Shown here piece after piece: positions 54,577 to 63,977 of a stretch of DNA of 64,000 nt. Source of the stretch: Sphingomonas caseinilytica (GTDB taxonomy: Bacteria > Pseudomonadota > Alphaproteobacteria > Sphingomonadales > Sphingomonadaceae); contig NZ_JAMGBA010000001.1 of assembly GCF_023516455.1 (NCBI RefSeq), positions 1,271,929-1,335,928 on the forward strand, given 5' to 3'. The position numbers and the translations under genes were made by a program. The notes beneath the pieces are model-generated. The model ran no database searches. It was not told the DNA's origin and saw nothing but the letters and a program-made list of their open reading frames with translations. The first letter of the stretch is position 1. Every line of letters starts with the position of its first letter.

Positions 54577-55202
54577 GATCCGTCGGCCTGGTTTTCATCG
54601 AGACCCGCGGCAAAGGCAATCCGCAACGCTTCGGAAAGGCTGGCAACGCCAAGCTTGCTCATCAGGTTGGCGCGGTGGATTTCGACCGTGCGCGGGCTGA
54701 TGTCCAGGTCATAGGCGATGGTCTTGTTGGGGTGGCCCCGCACCAGACCTTCCAAAACGTCCCGCTCTCTTGGAGTCAGCGCCTGAAGCCTGGTCCGGGC
54801 TTCTTCCGCCCGGGCTCGGCTGCGCCCAGCCTGGTCAATCCGCGCAAATCCCTCTTCGATCGCACTGATCAGGACGGCCTTTTCGAAGGGCTTCTCGATG
54901 AAATCCACCGCACCCGCCTTCATCGCCTGTACCGCCACGGTGACGTCGCCATGGCCGGTCATGACGATCACCGGAAGCCCGACTCCACGTTCCTTCAATG
55001 CCTCCTGGACCTGCAGCCCATCCATTTCGGGCATGCGGACATCGAGCAGGATGCAGCCGGGCATCAGTTCCCTGGCGCCCTTCAATAGCTCCACACCTGA
55101 AGAATAGGCCATGACCTGATAGCCGGACGTCCTGAGCATGAAGCCCGCCGACCGGCGAACGGCCTCATCGTCGTCGACCAGATGAACGATCTTCTCGCTC
55201 AC
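54573..55202 (-). CDS. fixJ: FixJ-family response regulator
   Basis: 209 aa. Receiver domain at residues 1-120: acidic pocket VDDDEA, phosphoacceptor Asp54 in [12 protein letters not shown], Thr in VIVMTGHGD and Lys in FIEKPF. A LuxR/NarL-type HTH at the C-terminus ([44 protein letters not shown]). The gene start overlaps the fixL stop by 4 bases, confirming a cognate pair. In rhizobia phospho-FixJ activates fixK; here the neighbouring fnr gene is a candidate target. Confidence 0.94.
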   Translation of the reverse strand: MSEKIVHLVDDDEAVRRSAGFMLRTSGYQVMAYSSGVELLKGARELMPGCILLDVRMPEMDGLQVQEALKERGVGLPVIVMTGHGDVTVAVQAMKAGAVDFIEKPFEKAVLISAIEEGFARIDQAGRSRARAEEARTRLQALTPRERDVLEGLVRGHPNKTIAYDLDISPRTVEIHRANLMSKLGVASLSEALRIAFAAGLDENQADGS

Positions 55203-56359
55203 GCCTTTGCCTCCTCGCTGTCCGCGTCAATGATCGTGAAATGGAAAGCCGTTCCGCCGATCTTGGATTGGTCGGCCCAGATGCGCCCACCATGGGCCGC
55301 GATGATCGCTGCCGAGATCGACAGGCCAAGGCCCATTCCGCTCTGCTTTGTGGTCTGGAAGGGTTCGAATAGCCGCTCCGCGACCTCCGGTGAAAGTCCG
55401 GGCCCACTGTCCGCGACGGTGATCCGGATCAGGCCGCCGGCCTCCTTTTCCGAATGGATGAGGAGCCGCCGGTCCTCGACCTCCTCCATGGCCTCGATCG
55501 CGTTGCGGATGAGGTTGAGCAGGACCTGCTGGATCTGGATCCGATCCACCAATATCCGGTCCGCTTGCGGATCGAGCCGAACGTCGACCTCCAGCTCCTG
55601 CTCGCCGGCGCCGACCAGGGCCAGTGCGTTGGCCTCCGTGACAAGGCGGTGGAGGCTTTCGATCCGCCGCTCCGTTTCGCCCTTGGAAATGAAGTCGCGC
55701 AGGCGCCGGACGATCTGACCGGCGCGGACCGATTGAGCAGCACTCTCGTCGAGGGCCTCCCGAAGTACGGCCAGCGTTTCCTCGTCCGGCACCTGCTGAA
55801 GCAAGTCCCGCGCCGTCTCGACATAATTGGCGATCGCGGTGAGCGGCTGGTTCAGTTCATGGGCAAGGCTGGTCGCCAGCGTCCCCATCTCCGAAACCCG
55901 CTGAACATGCGCCAGGACGGACTGAAGGTCGTGGACTCGAAGCTCGGCCTGTTGCCGTTCCGTCAGGTCCCGGATGAAGCCGGTGAACACCCGCTCTTTT
56001 CCGATCCGTGCCTCGCCGACCGAAAGCTCGATCGGGAAAGCCGCCCCATCCCGATGGCGCGCCGTCAGCACTCGGCCGATGCCGATGATCCGCCGCTCGC
56101 CGGTGCGCATGTATCGCTTCAGATACCCGTCATGACGTTCGCGATCGGGGGAGGGCATGAGGATGCTGACATTTTCGCCCAGCACCTCCTCTTCCTTATA
56201 TCCGAACATCCGCTCGGCCGATGCGCTGAACGACAGCATCGTTCCTTTTTCGTCGATGACGACGATCGCGTCCGGGGCGGTCTCCAGGATCGACCGCAGG
56301 TGCGCTTCCTGCGCGAAAATGCTCTCGGTCCGGGCAAGCTCCTTGGCCATGGCGTCCAT
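55199..56359 (-). CDS. fixL: FixL-type PAS-heme oxygen-sensing histidine kinase
   Basis: 386 aa, no membrane helices, so soluble. PAS domain at about residues 20-140 contains the heme-site signature of FixL: proximal His76 in [12 protein letters not shown] and Arg96 in IIGIGRVL, then RRDG-like [15 protein letters not shown]. Histidine kinase with H box [12 protein letters not shown] (His167), N box [11 protein letters not shown], and G boxes DSGPGLS and [10 protein letters not shown] ferrous-heme oxygen switch is therefore expected. No FNR box upstream. Confidence 0.92.
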   Translation of the reverse strand: MDAMAKELARTESIFAQEAHLRSILETAPDAIVVIDEKGTMLSFSASAERMFGYKEEEVLGENVSILMPSPDRERHDGYLKRYMRTGERRIIGIGRVLTARHRDGAAFPIELSVGEARIGKERVFTGFIRDLTERQQAELRVHDLQSVLAHVQRVSEMGTLATSLAHELNQPLTAIANYVETARDLLQQVPDEETLAVLREALDESAAQSVRAGQIVRRLRDFISKGETERRIESLHRLVTEANALALVGAGEQELEVDVRLDPQADRILVDRIQIQQVLLNLIRNAIEAMEEVEDRRLLIHSEKEAGGLIRITVADSGPGLSPEVAERLFEPFQTTKQSGMGLGLSISAAIIAAHGGRIWADQSKIGGTAFHFTIIDADSEEAKA

Positions 56360-56503
56360 TTAACCGGGAAAGCCCAGATTCAAAGGGCAAACGGCGCGCC
56401 TAGGTAGCATTGCGTAGGGCGTTTCGGACCCCGGCGAGCCTATGCATCGGCTTCAGAAGGCAGCTGGCAAGCGTCGCGAAATTGGCGCGGTCGAGGATTG
56501 GAA

Positions 56504-57823
56504 ATGACGGGCTGGACTTACTTCCCCGAACTGCTGGCGACGCCGGTCCCGCGCTATACGAGCTATCCGACCGCGGCCGAATTCGGCGATGCGGTCGGTG
56601 CACGCCAATTGGACGCGGAGCTGGCCGTCATCGACCCCGACCGGCCGGTCTCGCTCTACGTCCACATCCCTTATTGCCACGAGATTTGCTGGTACTGCGG
56701 CTGCAACACCGGCGCCGCCAACAAGACCCAGCGCCTCACCGGCTATCTCGACACGCTTCATCAAGAAATTGAACTGGTCGCCGGGAAACTGGGCGGAAGA
56801 GGCAACGTCCGCCGGATCGCTTTGGGCGGCGGCAGCCCAAATGCAATTTCGCCCAATCAGTTCGCAGCGTTGCTTGCAACGCTGAGGGCGGCATTTTCCG
56901 CGGAGGATGCGCAACTTTCGATCGAGCTTGATCCCCGTTCGCTCGATGCGTCCTGGTACCAGGCAATTGCCGATGCCGGTGTCACTCGCGCCAGCCTTGG
57001 TGTCCAGACACTGGACCCCAAGGTTCAGCGCTCGATCGGCCGCTTGCAGCCGGAGGAGTTGATCCGAACCGCCGTCAAGGAATTGCGCAGTGCGGGAATC
57101 CGCTCGCTCAACTTCGACCTGATGTACGGCCTGCCGTATCAGGGACTTGCGGAACTGAACGCGACGCTGGCGGCGACCATCGACATGCGGCCCGAGCGTA
57201 TTGCCTTGTTCGGCTATGCCCATGTTCCCCACCTGATCGCGCGGCAGCGCCGGATCGACGGAAAAGCCTTGCCGGACGCCGAATTGAGGTTCCGGCAGGC
57301 CGAATTTGGCCACAAGGTGCTGACCCACGCCGGTTACGACCCCATCGGCTTCGATCATTATGCCCGGCCCGACGACCTGCTGTCGGCGGCGGCGCGGCAG
57401 GGACAGCTACGGCGCAATTTCCAGGGCTTTACGGAAGATGGCGCCGATATTCTGATCGGCCTCGGCGCCAGCGCGATCAGCCAGTTCCCAGGCCTCATCG
57501 TTCAGAATGAGAAGAACGCCGGCCGCTACAAGATCCGGGTCTCATCCGGATTGCTCCCCGCTACGCACGGCATCGTGCGAACCGCCGAAGACGAGCGCCG
57601 CCGCCGCATCATCGAGCAGATCCTTTGCGACGGCGAAGGCGATTTCCTGTTCGAACAGCAATTGCTCGATAAACTCCAACCTTTCCTGGAGAGGGGCCTG
57701 GTCACGCTCGAGTGCGGACGTCTGCGGCTACCGGACTACGCGCGCCCTTATGCCCGTGTGATCGCCGCATTGTTCGATCAGTATCGGCAACCTTCGGCGA
57801 CGCGGTTCAGCAACGCCATTTGA
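56504..57823 (+). CDS. hemN: Oxygen-independent coproporphyrinogen III oxidase
   Basis: 439 aa. Radical SAM enzyme of heme synthesis used when oxygen is scarce. The cluster motif is YCHEICWYCGC (CX3CX2C plus the additional Cys typical of true HemN), preceded by LYVHIP; SAM contacts include GGGSPN and DLMYGLPYQ. Full length and a HemN-type C-terminus (EQILCDGEGDF) separate it from HemW. ATG at 56504 follows GAGG. I see no FNR box in its 140-base upstream gap. Confidence 0.95.
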   Translation: MTGWTYFPELLATPVPRYTSYPTAAEFGDAVGARQLDAELAVIDPDRPVSLYVHIPYCHEICWYCGCNTGAANKTQRLTGYLDTLHQEIELVAGKLGGRGNVRRIALGGGSPNAISPNQFAALLATLRAAFSAEDAQLSIELDPRSLDASWYQAIADAGVTRASLGVQTLDPKVQRSIGRLQPEELIRTAVKELRSAGIRSLNFDLMYGLPYQGLAELNATLAATIDMRPERIALFGYAHVPHLIARQRRIDGKALPDAELRFRQAEFGHKVLTHAGYDPIGFDHYARPDDLLSAAARQGQLRRNFQGFTEDGADILIGLGASAISQFPGLIVQNEKNAGRYKIRVSSGLLPATHGIVRTAEDERRRRIIEQILCDGEGDFLFEQQLLDKLQPFLERGLVTLECGRLRLPDYARPYARVIAALFDQYRQPSATRFSNAI

Positions 57824-57841
57824 GGCCGCCGGAATAGCATC

Positions 57842-58231
57842 ATGGAAGCATTCTATCTCGAGATCAGGGCGGTCCACATTGGCGCCGTCGTTATCAGCGG
57901 CGTTCTGATGCTGCTGCGCGGCCTCGCCCGAAACGCTTTCAATGCTTCCTGGGTGACGAGCTGGCCGGTGAAGTCCTTGTCTTACACGATCGACACGGTG
58001 CTTCTGACCGCGGCCCTCATGCTGACGACGATCATCCAGCAATTTCCGTTCGTAGACGGCTGGCTGACAATGAAGGTGCTGCTGCTCGTCCTGTACATCG
58101 TGCTCGGCTACTCCGCCCTTCGCGGCAAAACCTTGAAGATGAGGTGGTCAAGCCTTGCGGGTGCCGCACTGATCTATGGCTTCATCGCCACCATCGCCCG
58201 CGCCCATAGCCCGTTGGGTCTCTTCGCCTGA
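57842..58231 (+). CDS. SirB2-family membrane protein
   Basis: 129 aa, four hydrophobic helices: IRAVHIGAVVISGVLMLLRGL, SYTIDTVLLTAALMLTTI, WLTMKVLLLVLYIVLGYSALR, and LAGAALIYGFIATIARA. The HxxVVxSG and IDTxLL motifs match SirB2. It follows hemN by 18 bases on the same strand, so probably cotranscribed. Function unknown; related genes are often found near respiratory functions. Confidence 0.85.
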   Translation: MEAFYLEIRAVHIGAVVISGVLMLLRGLARNAFNASWVTSWPVKSLSYTIDTVLLTAALMLTTIIQQFPFVDGWLTMKVLLLVLYIVLGYSALRGKTLKMRWSSLAGAALIYGFIATIARAHSPLGLFA

Positions 58232-58272
58232 CGATAATGGCGGGGGGCGATTGATCGCGACTCCCCCTCCGT

Positions 58273-59535
58273 TCAAAGCCTCAGCCATCCGATGATGAGG
58301 CTTGCCGCCAGCGCGGCCATGCTGGCCCCGAGCGCCAAGGCCGCACTTAGTCCCTTGCCCCTGGCATAGGCGATCGTCACGCCCAGCTTCACGAACATGT
58401 TGGCAAGGATCGTTCCACATAAAGCGAGCGCAGCCAGATCGGCGCCGATCGCGCCTGGCGGGAGGCCGCCGGCGGTGACGATCGCCGCGTCGACGTCCAT
58501 CGAGCCCATCACCAGCAGGAGGACTGCGATCCCTTCCTGCCCGAACCGGCCTTCCGCCCACCGCGCGACCACAGCGGCGACGGCAATGAACAGCAGGAAA
58601 CCAAGGGCCGGCACCAAGGCGATCGGGTTGCCCGGCGGCGACGGTCCTTCGCAGCGGGATGCCTTGCGATACAACCACCAGCCGGCGAGCCACGCGACCA
58701 GCAAGGCCGGCGCAAGGACGAAGACGAACGACCACAGGATCCGCGGCGCAAGGATCGCCACTAGGACGATCACGCGAAGATACATGACCGCGCTGGCCAG
58801 CGCGATTCCGGCGGCTTCCGAACCACCCGCTTCCTTTGAGCCGAGCCGCTGGGCGAGCGATTGGGTGACCGCGGTCGAACTATAGGCGCCACCGATCAGG
58901 GCGGTGGCGATGGTACCACGCCGCGCGCCGAAAATGCGGTTGGCGACATAGGCCATGAAGGAGAAGCCGGTGACCAGCACCACCACCCACCACAGCTTCG
59001 CCGGGTTCCACGCGCCATAGGGCCCCATCGGATGGTCGGGCAGGAATGGTAGCACGCCGAGCGCGATGACGGCGAAGCGGGCCAGCGCCTTCACGTCCGC
59101 CTCGTCGAGCCGGCTGACGAATCCGTGGATTTCCTCCCGCATTGCCAGCACCAGTACGGTTGCGGCAGCGCAGGCGATCGCCAGCCCCGCCGAGCCAGCG
59201 CCGGCGACGCAGGCGATGCCAAGGGTCACCAGGCCGGCGACCTCGGTGGTCGCGTCGCGGCTTTCCTGGACACTTTTCCAATAGCCGATGACCAGGATTG
59301 CGGCCGCTGCGAGAACGATGGCCGCCGCAGCCCAAGGCTGCCCCTTCGAACCCAGCAGACCGGCAAGTCCGCCGCCGAGGCCGATGAGGGTGAAGGTCCT
59401 CACCCCTGCGACGCGGGTCCCGCGCTCGCTCCGTCGCTGGGTCCAGCCGCGCTCGATCCCGATCAAAAGGCCGGCGGCGATCGCTGTGCCGATGCGGATG
59501 GCCTCATCGGCCCAGGCGTCGGCGCCACCGATCAA
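58273..59535 (-). CDS. MgtC/SapB-like DUF4010 membrane protein
   Basis: 420 aa, about twelve hydrophobic segments. The N-terminal third is MgtC/SapB-like (AIAAGLLIGIERGWTQRRSERGTRVAGVRTFTLIGLGGGLAGLLG), and the remainder matches DUF4010 (GARRGTIATALIGGAYSSTAVTQSLAQR, then MGSMDVDAAIVTAGGLPPGA). Transport or regulatory role unproven. Its ATG overlaps the fghA stop by 4 bases, making it the last gene of the formaldehyde operon, an unusual partnership. Confidence 0.87.
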   Translation of the reverse strand: MIGGADAWADEAIRIGTAIAAGLLIGIERGWTQRRSERGTRVAGVRTFTLIGLGGGLAGLLGSKGQPWAAAAIVLAAAAILVIGYWKSVQESRDATTEVAGLVTLGIACVAGAGSAGLAIACAAATVLVLAMREEIHGFVSRLDEADVKALARFAVIALGVLPFLPDHPMGPYGAWNPAKLWWVVVLVTGFSFMAYVANRIFGARRGTIATALIGGAYSSTAVTQSLAQRLGSKEAGGSEAAGIALASAVMYLRVIVLVAILAPRILWSFVFVLAPALLVAWLAGWWLYRKASRCEGPSPPGNPIALVPALGFLLFIAVAAVVARWAEGRFGQEGIAVLLLVMGSMDVDAAIVTAGGLPPGAIGADLAALALCGTILANMFVKLGVTIAYARGKGLSAALALGASMAALAASLIIGWLRL

Positions 59536-60371
59536 CGGTTCAGCCGCTCCGCATGCCAGCGCACATGGTCGGCCATGAAGGATGAGATGAAATAATAGCT
59601 ATGGTCGTAACCCGCCTGACGCCGCAGGGTCAGCGGGATGCCCGCATCGGCGCAGGCTTGCTCCAGCAGTTCCGGCTTCAGCTCGCGCTCGAAGAAGGGA
59701 TCGGCGTCGCCGATGTCGACCAGCAGTTCGGGAAGGCGAGCGCCATCCTCGATCAGCGCGACCGAGTCATGGGCGCGCCATGCGGATCGGTCGGCGCCGA
59801 GATAGTTGGACAAGGCCTTGTCGCCCCACGGCACCTGGCTCGGCGCGACGATCGGCGCGAAGGCCGAGGTCGAGCGGAAGCGTCCCGGATGGCGTAGCGC
59901 GACGGTCAGTGCGCCGTGACCGCCCATCGAATGGCCGGTGATCCCCTGCCGATCCATGTCGACCGGGAATTGATCGGCGACCAGCGCGGGCAATTCGGCC
60001 GTGACATAACTCCACATGCGATAATTGGCCGACCATGGTGTAGTGGTCGCATCGACGTAGAAGCCGGCGCCAAGGCCAAAGTCCCAGGCCCCTTCGCTAT
60101 CGTCGGGGACGCCTTCGCCGCGTGGGGATGTGTCCGGCGCGACGAGAATGATGCCGGCTTCGGCGCAGGCCGCGCGAAACTCGCCCTTCTCGGTGACATT
60201 GGCGTGAGTGCAGGTGAGGCCGGAGAGGTACCAGAGCACCGGCAGCTTCGCGCCCGGCGCATGGGCGGGCACGAAGACGCTGAACACCATGTCTGTGCCG
60301 GTCTCGGCGGAGGCATGGCGATAGACGCCCTGCACCCCGCCGTGGCTTTTGACCTCGCTGACCGTTTCCAC
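59532..60371 (-). CDS. fghA: S-formylglutathione hydrolase
   Basis: 279 aa from the GTG at 60371 (AAGGA 6 bases upstream). Second step of glutathione-dependent formaldehyde oxidation. Esterase D-type alpha/beta hydrolase: LPVLWYLSGLTCTHANVTEKGEF with the conserved Cys, nucleophile Ser in ITGHSMGGHGALT, Asp in LLVDIGDADPF and His in AGYDHSYYFIS. All catalytic residues are present. Confidence 0.95.
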   Translation of the reverse strand: METVSEVKSHGGVQGVYRHASAETGTDMVFSVFVPAHAPGAKLPVLWYLSGLTCTHANVTEKGEFRAACAEAGIILVAPDTSPRGEGVPDDSEGAWDFGLGAGFYVDATTTPWSANYRMWSYVTAELPALVADQFPVDMDRQGITGHSMGGHGALTVALRHPGRFRSTSAFAPIVAPSQVPWGDKALSNYLGADRSAWRAHDSVALIEDGARLPELLVDIGDADPFFERELKPELLEQACADAGIPLTLRRQAGYDHSYYFISSFMADHVRWHAERLNR

Positions 60372-60373
60372 GC

Positions 60374-60760
60374 CTATTCCTTCGGCATGCGGTAGAAGCC
60401 GCACAGCTTGTTGCCGTCAGGATCGCGCAGATAAGCGAGGTACATTTTGCCAAAACCGCCATCGCGAATGCCGGGCGGATCCTCACAGGATGTGCCGCCG
60501 TTGGCGACACCAGCCGCGTGCCAGGCGTCGACCTGATCGGGGCTGCCGGCCTTGAACCCGATGGTCGAGCCATTGCCGTGGGTGCAGCACTCGCCGTCAA
60601 GCGGCGGGCCAATGCCAAGCGATCCTTCGCGCGTCATCCACCAGTCGGACTTGCCGAAGTCCTGGCCCGGCGCAATGCCCAGCGCGCCCAAGGTCGCATT
60701 GTAGAATTGGCGCGACCGTTCGCGGTCGCTGCACCCCAGCATTACATGGCTGAACATCAT
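60374..60760 (-). CDS. VOC-family (glyoxalase-like) protein
   Basis: 128 aa; ATG at 60760 after AGAGGGAGAGA. Single VOC fold: MLGCSDRERSRQFYNATLGALGIAP, WWMTREGSLGIGPPLDGE, and the C-terminal YLAYLRDPDGNKLCGFYR with the usual metal-ligand region. Possible role in handling a glutathione adduct or aldehyde, inferred only from its place between the cupin and fghA. Confidence 0.88.
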   Translation of the reverse strand: MMFSHVMLGCSDRERSRQFYNATLGALGIAPGQDFGKSDWWMTREGSLGIGPPLDGECCTHGNGSTIGFKAGSPDQVDAWHAAGVANGGTSCEDPPGIRDGGFGKMYLAYLRDPDGNKLCGFYRMPKE

Positions 60761-60769
60761 TCTCTCCCT

Positions 60770-61126
60770 CTAAATTTCGACCGCGACGGTCGCTGTCGCG
60801 GGATCGCCCGTGTTCGGCATGTCCTTCGGGTCGATCAAAAGCAGCTTTACCTCGCCCTTGCGCGCACAGGGTCGATGCTCGGTTCCCTTCGGCACGACGA
60901 TGAGGTCGCCGGCATTCAGCGTCACCGTGCGGTCGCGGAATTCCATGTCGAGCTCGCCGTCCAGGATCAGGAACAGCTCGTCGGTGTCGTCGTGGCTGTG
61001 CCAGATGAACTCGCCCTCGACCTTCACCAGCCGGACTTCGTGATCGTTGTACCGGGCGACGATCCGCGGCGCCCAATGGTCGGAGAAGCTCTCCAGCTTC
61101 TCGGGAATGTTGACCTTGTCGGCCAT
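60770..61126 (-). CDS. Cupin-domain protein
   Basis: 118 aa. Cupin motif 1 is WHSHDDTDELFLILDGELDM (HxH...E) and motif 2 is GDLIVVPKGTEHRPCARKGEVKLLLI with the third His; so a full metal site is seen. Its ATG overlaps the adhC stop by one base (TGATG). Small cupins like this recur beside class III ADH genes; function unknown. Confidence 0.88.
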   Translation of the reverse strand: MADKVNIPEKLESFSDHWAPRIVARYNDHEVRLVKVEGEFIWHSHDDTDELFLILDGELDMEFRDRTVTLNAGDLIVVPKGTEHRPCARKGEVKLLLIDPKDMPNTGDPATATVAVEI

Positions 61127-62238
61127 CAGTAGACCACGACGCTGCGGATGCTTTCACCCGCATGCATCAGGTCGAAGCCCTTGTTGATCTCTTCCAAGGT
61201 CAGGACATGGGTGATCATCGGGTCGATGGCGATCTTCCCGTCCATGTACATGTCGACGATCTTGGGCACGTCGGTGCGGCCCTTGGCCCCGCCGAATGCC
61301 GTCCCGCGCCAGTTACGGCCGGTGACGAGCTGGAATGGCCGGGTGGCGATCTCCTTCCCCGCCTCGGCAACGCCGATGATGATGCTGGTGCCCCAGCCGC
61401 GATGGCAGCATTCCAGCGCCGTCCGCATCACCTCGGTATTGCCGGTCGCGTCGAACGAAAAGTCCGCGCCGCCGTCGGTGATCTCGACGATCTTGGCGAC
61501 GGTTTCCTCGCGGCTCATGCCCTTGGTATTGAGGAAATCGGTCATTCCGAACTGGCGGCCCCATTCCTCGCGATCCGGGTTGATGTCGATGCCGACGATC
61601 CGGTTGGCGCCGGCCAGCTTCGCGCCCTGGATGACGTTGAGTCCAATGCCGCCGAGACCGAACACCACGACATTGTCGCCTGGCTGGACGTTGGCGGTCT
61701 TGGTCACCGCACCGACGCCGGTAGTGACCCCGCAGCCGATGTAGCAGCTGGTCTTGAACGGCGCGTCCTCGCGGATCTTCGCGACGGCGATTTCGGGGAG
61801 GACGGTGAAGTTGGAGAAGGTCGAGCAGCCCATATAATGATAGATGGTCTGGCCCTTGTAGCTGAAGCGGCTGGTGCCGTCGGGCATCAAACCCTTGCCC
61901 TGGGTGGCGCGGATGGCCGTGCACAGGTTCGACTTGCCGCTGAGGCAGGTTTTGCACTTGCCGCACTCGGGTGTGTAGAGCGGAATGACATGGTCGCCGG
62001 GCTTCACGCTGGTGACCCCGGCGCCGACCTCGCGAACGATACCGGCGCCCTCATGCCCTAGCACCGACGGGAAGATGCCCTCGCTGTCGAACCCGTCGAG
62101 CGTATAAGCATCGGTGTGGCAAATGCCGGTCGCCATGATCTCGACCAGCACCTCGCCGGCCTTGGGGCCTTCGAGGTCGAGCTCGACGATCTCCAGTGGC
62201 TTCTTGGCTTCGAAGGCGACGGCGGCGCGGGTCTTCAT
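61126..62238 (-). CDS. adhC: S-(hydroxymethyl)glutathione dehydrogenase / class III alcohol dehydrogenase
   Basis: 370 aa; ATG at 62238 with AGGGAG 8 bases upstream. Oxidises S-hydroxymethylglutathione with NAD+ and also reduces S-nitrosoglutathione, which links it to NO stress. Catalytic zinc ligands Cys in [14 protein letters not shown], the GHEGAGIV block, structural zinc cysteines [17 protein letters not shown], and cofactor motif [16 protein letters not shown]. First gene of a five-gene operon with cupin, VOC, fghA and DUF4010. Confidence 0.96.
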   Translation of the reverse strand: MKTRAAVAFEAKKPLEIVELDLEGPKAGEVLVEIMATGICHTDAYTLDGFDSEGIFPSVLGHEGAGIVREVGAGVTSVKPGDHVIPLYTPECGKCKTCLSGKSNLCTAIRATQGKGLMPDGTSRFSYKGQTIYHYMGCSTFSNFTVLPEIAVAKIREDAPFKTSCYIGCGVTTGVGAVTKTANVQPGDNVVVFGLGGIGLNVIQGAKLAGANRIVGIDINPDREEWGRQFGMTDFLNTKGMSREETVAKIVEITDGGADFSFDATGNTEVMRTALECCHRGWGTSIIIGVAEAGKEIATRPFQLVTGRNWRGTAFGGAKGRTDVPKIVDMYMDGKIAIDPMITHVLTLEEINKGFDLMHAGESIRSVVVY

Positions 62239-62305
62239 GTCTTCTGCTCCCTTGTTCGCGCACGCCTTGCCACCTCTCATCGCTTGGGCCAAGCAGGGAA
62301 AAAGG

Positions 62306-63079
62306 ATGGATGCCATGGGCTGGGCAAATGGACGTCATGCGCTGGTTACCGGGGGAGGAACCGGAATCGGCGCCGCAACCGCACGAATGCTGGCGGCGGA
62401 AGGTGCGAAAGTTACTCTGCTTGGCCGTCGGAGGGAGCCGCTGGAGGCGGTCGCGGCGGAGTTCGGCGGGACAGTCGTCACCTGCGACATCACCGACCGT
62501 GACGCGCTCGCAAAGGCGATCGATGACGCTCGCGCCGCCAACGGTCCGCTGGATTATGTCGTCCTGAATGCGGGCATTGCCGACAGCGCCCCGTTCGGCC
62601 GGACGAGCCGCGAAAGCTACAACCGGATCATCGCCACCAACCTGACGGCGGTCTTTGACGGCGCCCAGCTTGCGCTTCCAGATCTCTTGCAGGGCGAAGA
62701 CAAAAGATTGGTTGTCGTCGCCTCGGTCGCGGGCCTCGGCGGTATCGCGCTGGCCGCGCCCTATGCCGCGTCCAAGCATGGCGCGGTCGGCTTGGTCAGG
62801 AGTCTGGCACTGGAGTTCGCCAAGACCAACCTCACCGTTAACGCGGTCTGCCCGGCATTTGTCGACACGCCGATGACCGACGCGTCGGCCGACCGGATCA
62901 GCGAGCGGACCGGGCGAACCGAGGCAGAGGCGCGCGACGCGCTGGCCAACCTCAACCCAAATGGCCGGCTGGTTGCGCCCGAGGAAGTCGCGGCGTCGAT
63001 CCTCCACCTCTGCCACCCGTCCAGCCGGTCGATAACCGGTTCCTGCCTGACCATCGACGGCGGAGTGACGGCGGCATGA
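62306..63079 (+). CDS. Short-chain dehydrogenase/reductase
   Basis: 257 aa. NAD(P) site [17 protein letters not shown] motif [12 protein letters not shown], catalytic Ser in VASVAGLGG and Tyr-x3-Lys in [10 protein letters not shown]; the end [15 protein letters not shown] is typical for hydroxyacyl or 3-oxoacyl substrates. ATG at 62306 follows GGGA; 62315 is an alternative. Its stop overlaps the enoyl-CoA hydratase start, so the two act together, probably in CoA-thioester breakdown. Confidence 0.9.
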   Translation: MDAMGWANGRHALVTGGGTGIGAATARMLAAEGAKVTLLGRRREPLEAVAAEFGGTVVTCDITDRDALAKAIDDARAANGPLDYVVLNAGIADSAPFGRTSRESYNRIIATNLTAVFDGAQLALPDLLQGEDKRLVVVASVAGLGGIALAAPYAASKHGAVGLVRSLALEFAKTNLTVNAVCPAFVDTPMTDASADRISERTGRTEAEARDALANLNPNGRLVAPEEVAASILHLCHPSSRSITGSCLTIDGGVTAA

Positions 63080-63885
63080 CCTTCTGTCCCGACGATCTTC
63101 AGCCCAAGCATTTCCTGTGGGACTTCGCCGACGGCGTCGCGACGATCACATTGAACCGGCCGGAGCGGAAGAATCCGCTGACCTTCGAGTCCTATGACGA
63201 GCTTCGAGCGACCTTCTGGAACCTCGACAATTGTCGGCAGGTCAAGGCGATCGTGATCACCGGAGCGGGCGGCAATTTCTGCTCGGGCGGCGACGTCCAC
63301 GAAATCATCGGTCCGCTGACCAAGATGGACGAGGCCGGCCTGCTCCGTTTCACGCGAATGACTGGCGACCTGGTTCGCGCGATGCGGGCATGTCCGCAGC
63401 CGATCATCGCGGCGGTCGAAGGCGTTTGCGCGGGCGCTGGAGCGATCATCGCCATGTCCAGCGACCTCCGCCTTGCCTCCCCCGAGGCCAAGGCCGCCTT
63501 CCTCTTCACGCGTGTCGGCCTTTCAGGCGCGGACATGGGCGCCTGCGCGATACTGCCGCGGCTGATCGGCCATGGCCGCGCGGCGGAGCTGCTCTTCACC
63601 GGGCGCAGCATGACCGCCGACGAAGGCTTTGCCTGGGGCTTCTGGAACCGACTCACGCCCAATGTCCTTGCCGATGCACAGGCGCTCGCCCGCGACCTCG
63701 CCAAGGGTCCGAACATCGCTCACGCCGTGACCAAGAAGCAGCTCGACGCCGAATGGCATGTCTCGATAGAAACGGCGATCGAGATGGAGGCGCGGGCGCA
63801 GGCGCACTGCATGCAGACCAAGGACTTCAAGCGCGCCTACGAAGCCTTCGCGGCCAAGCAGAAGCCGGAGTTCAAGGGTGACTAG
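63076..63885 (+). CDS. Enoyl-CoA hydratase/isomerase-family protein
   Basis: 269 aa. Crotonase fold: [21 protein letters not shown], oxyanion-hole block [19 protein letters not shown], then [54 protein letters not shown]. The PxxKFxF-type GLSGADMGA replaces the usual Glu of hydratases with other residues, so the reaction may not be plain hydration. The gene pair SDR-crotonase resembles the start of clusters for 2-aminobenzoyl- or salicylyl-CoA breakdown, but the rest would lie beyond the window. Confidence 0.88.
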   Translation: MTFCPDDLQPKHFLWDFADGVATITLNRPERKNPLTFESYDELRATFWNLDNCRQVKAIVITGAGGNFCSGGDVHEIIGPLTKMDEAGLLRFTRMTGDLVRAMRACPQPIIAAVEGVCAGAGAIIAMSSDLRLASPEAKAAFLFTRVGLSGADMGACAILPRLIGHGRAAELLFTGRSMTADEGFAWGFWNRLTPNVLADAQALARDLAKGPNIAHAVTKKQLDAEWHVSIETAIEMEARAQAHCMQTKDFKRAYEAFAAKQKPEFKGD

Positions 63886-63977
63886 CCTCCCCTCCCTTTC
63901 AAGGGAGGGGCCGGGGGTGGGTGAGCCCCGAGGCAGCTCGATGCTGCCCAAGGGCTTGCCTAAAGCTGCCGTGGGGG

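Noticed and set aside
56364..56503. FNR box in front of hemN
   Set aside because: Expected from the biology, but no TTGAT-N4-ATCAA-like word was found in the gap.
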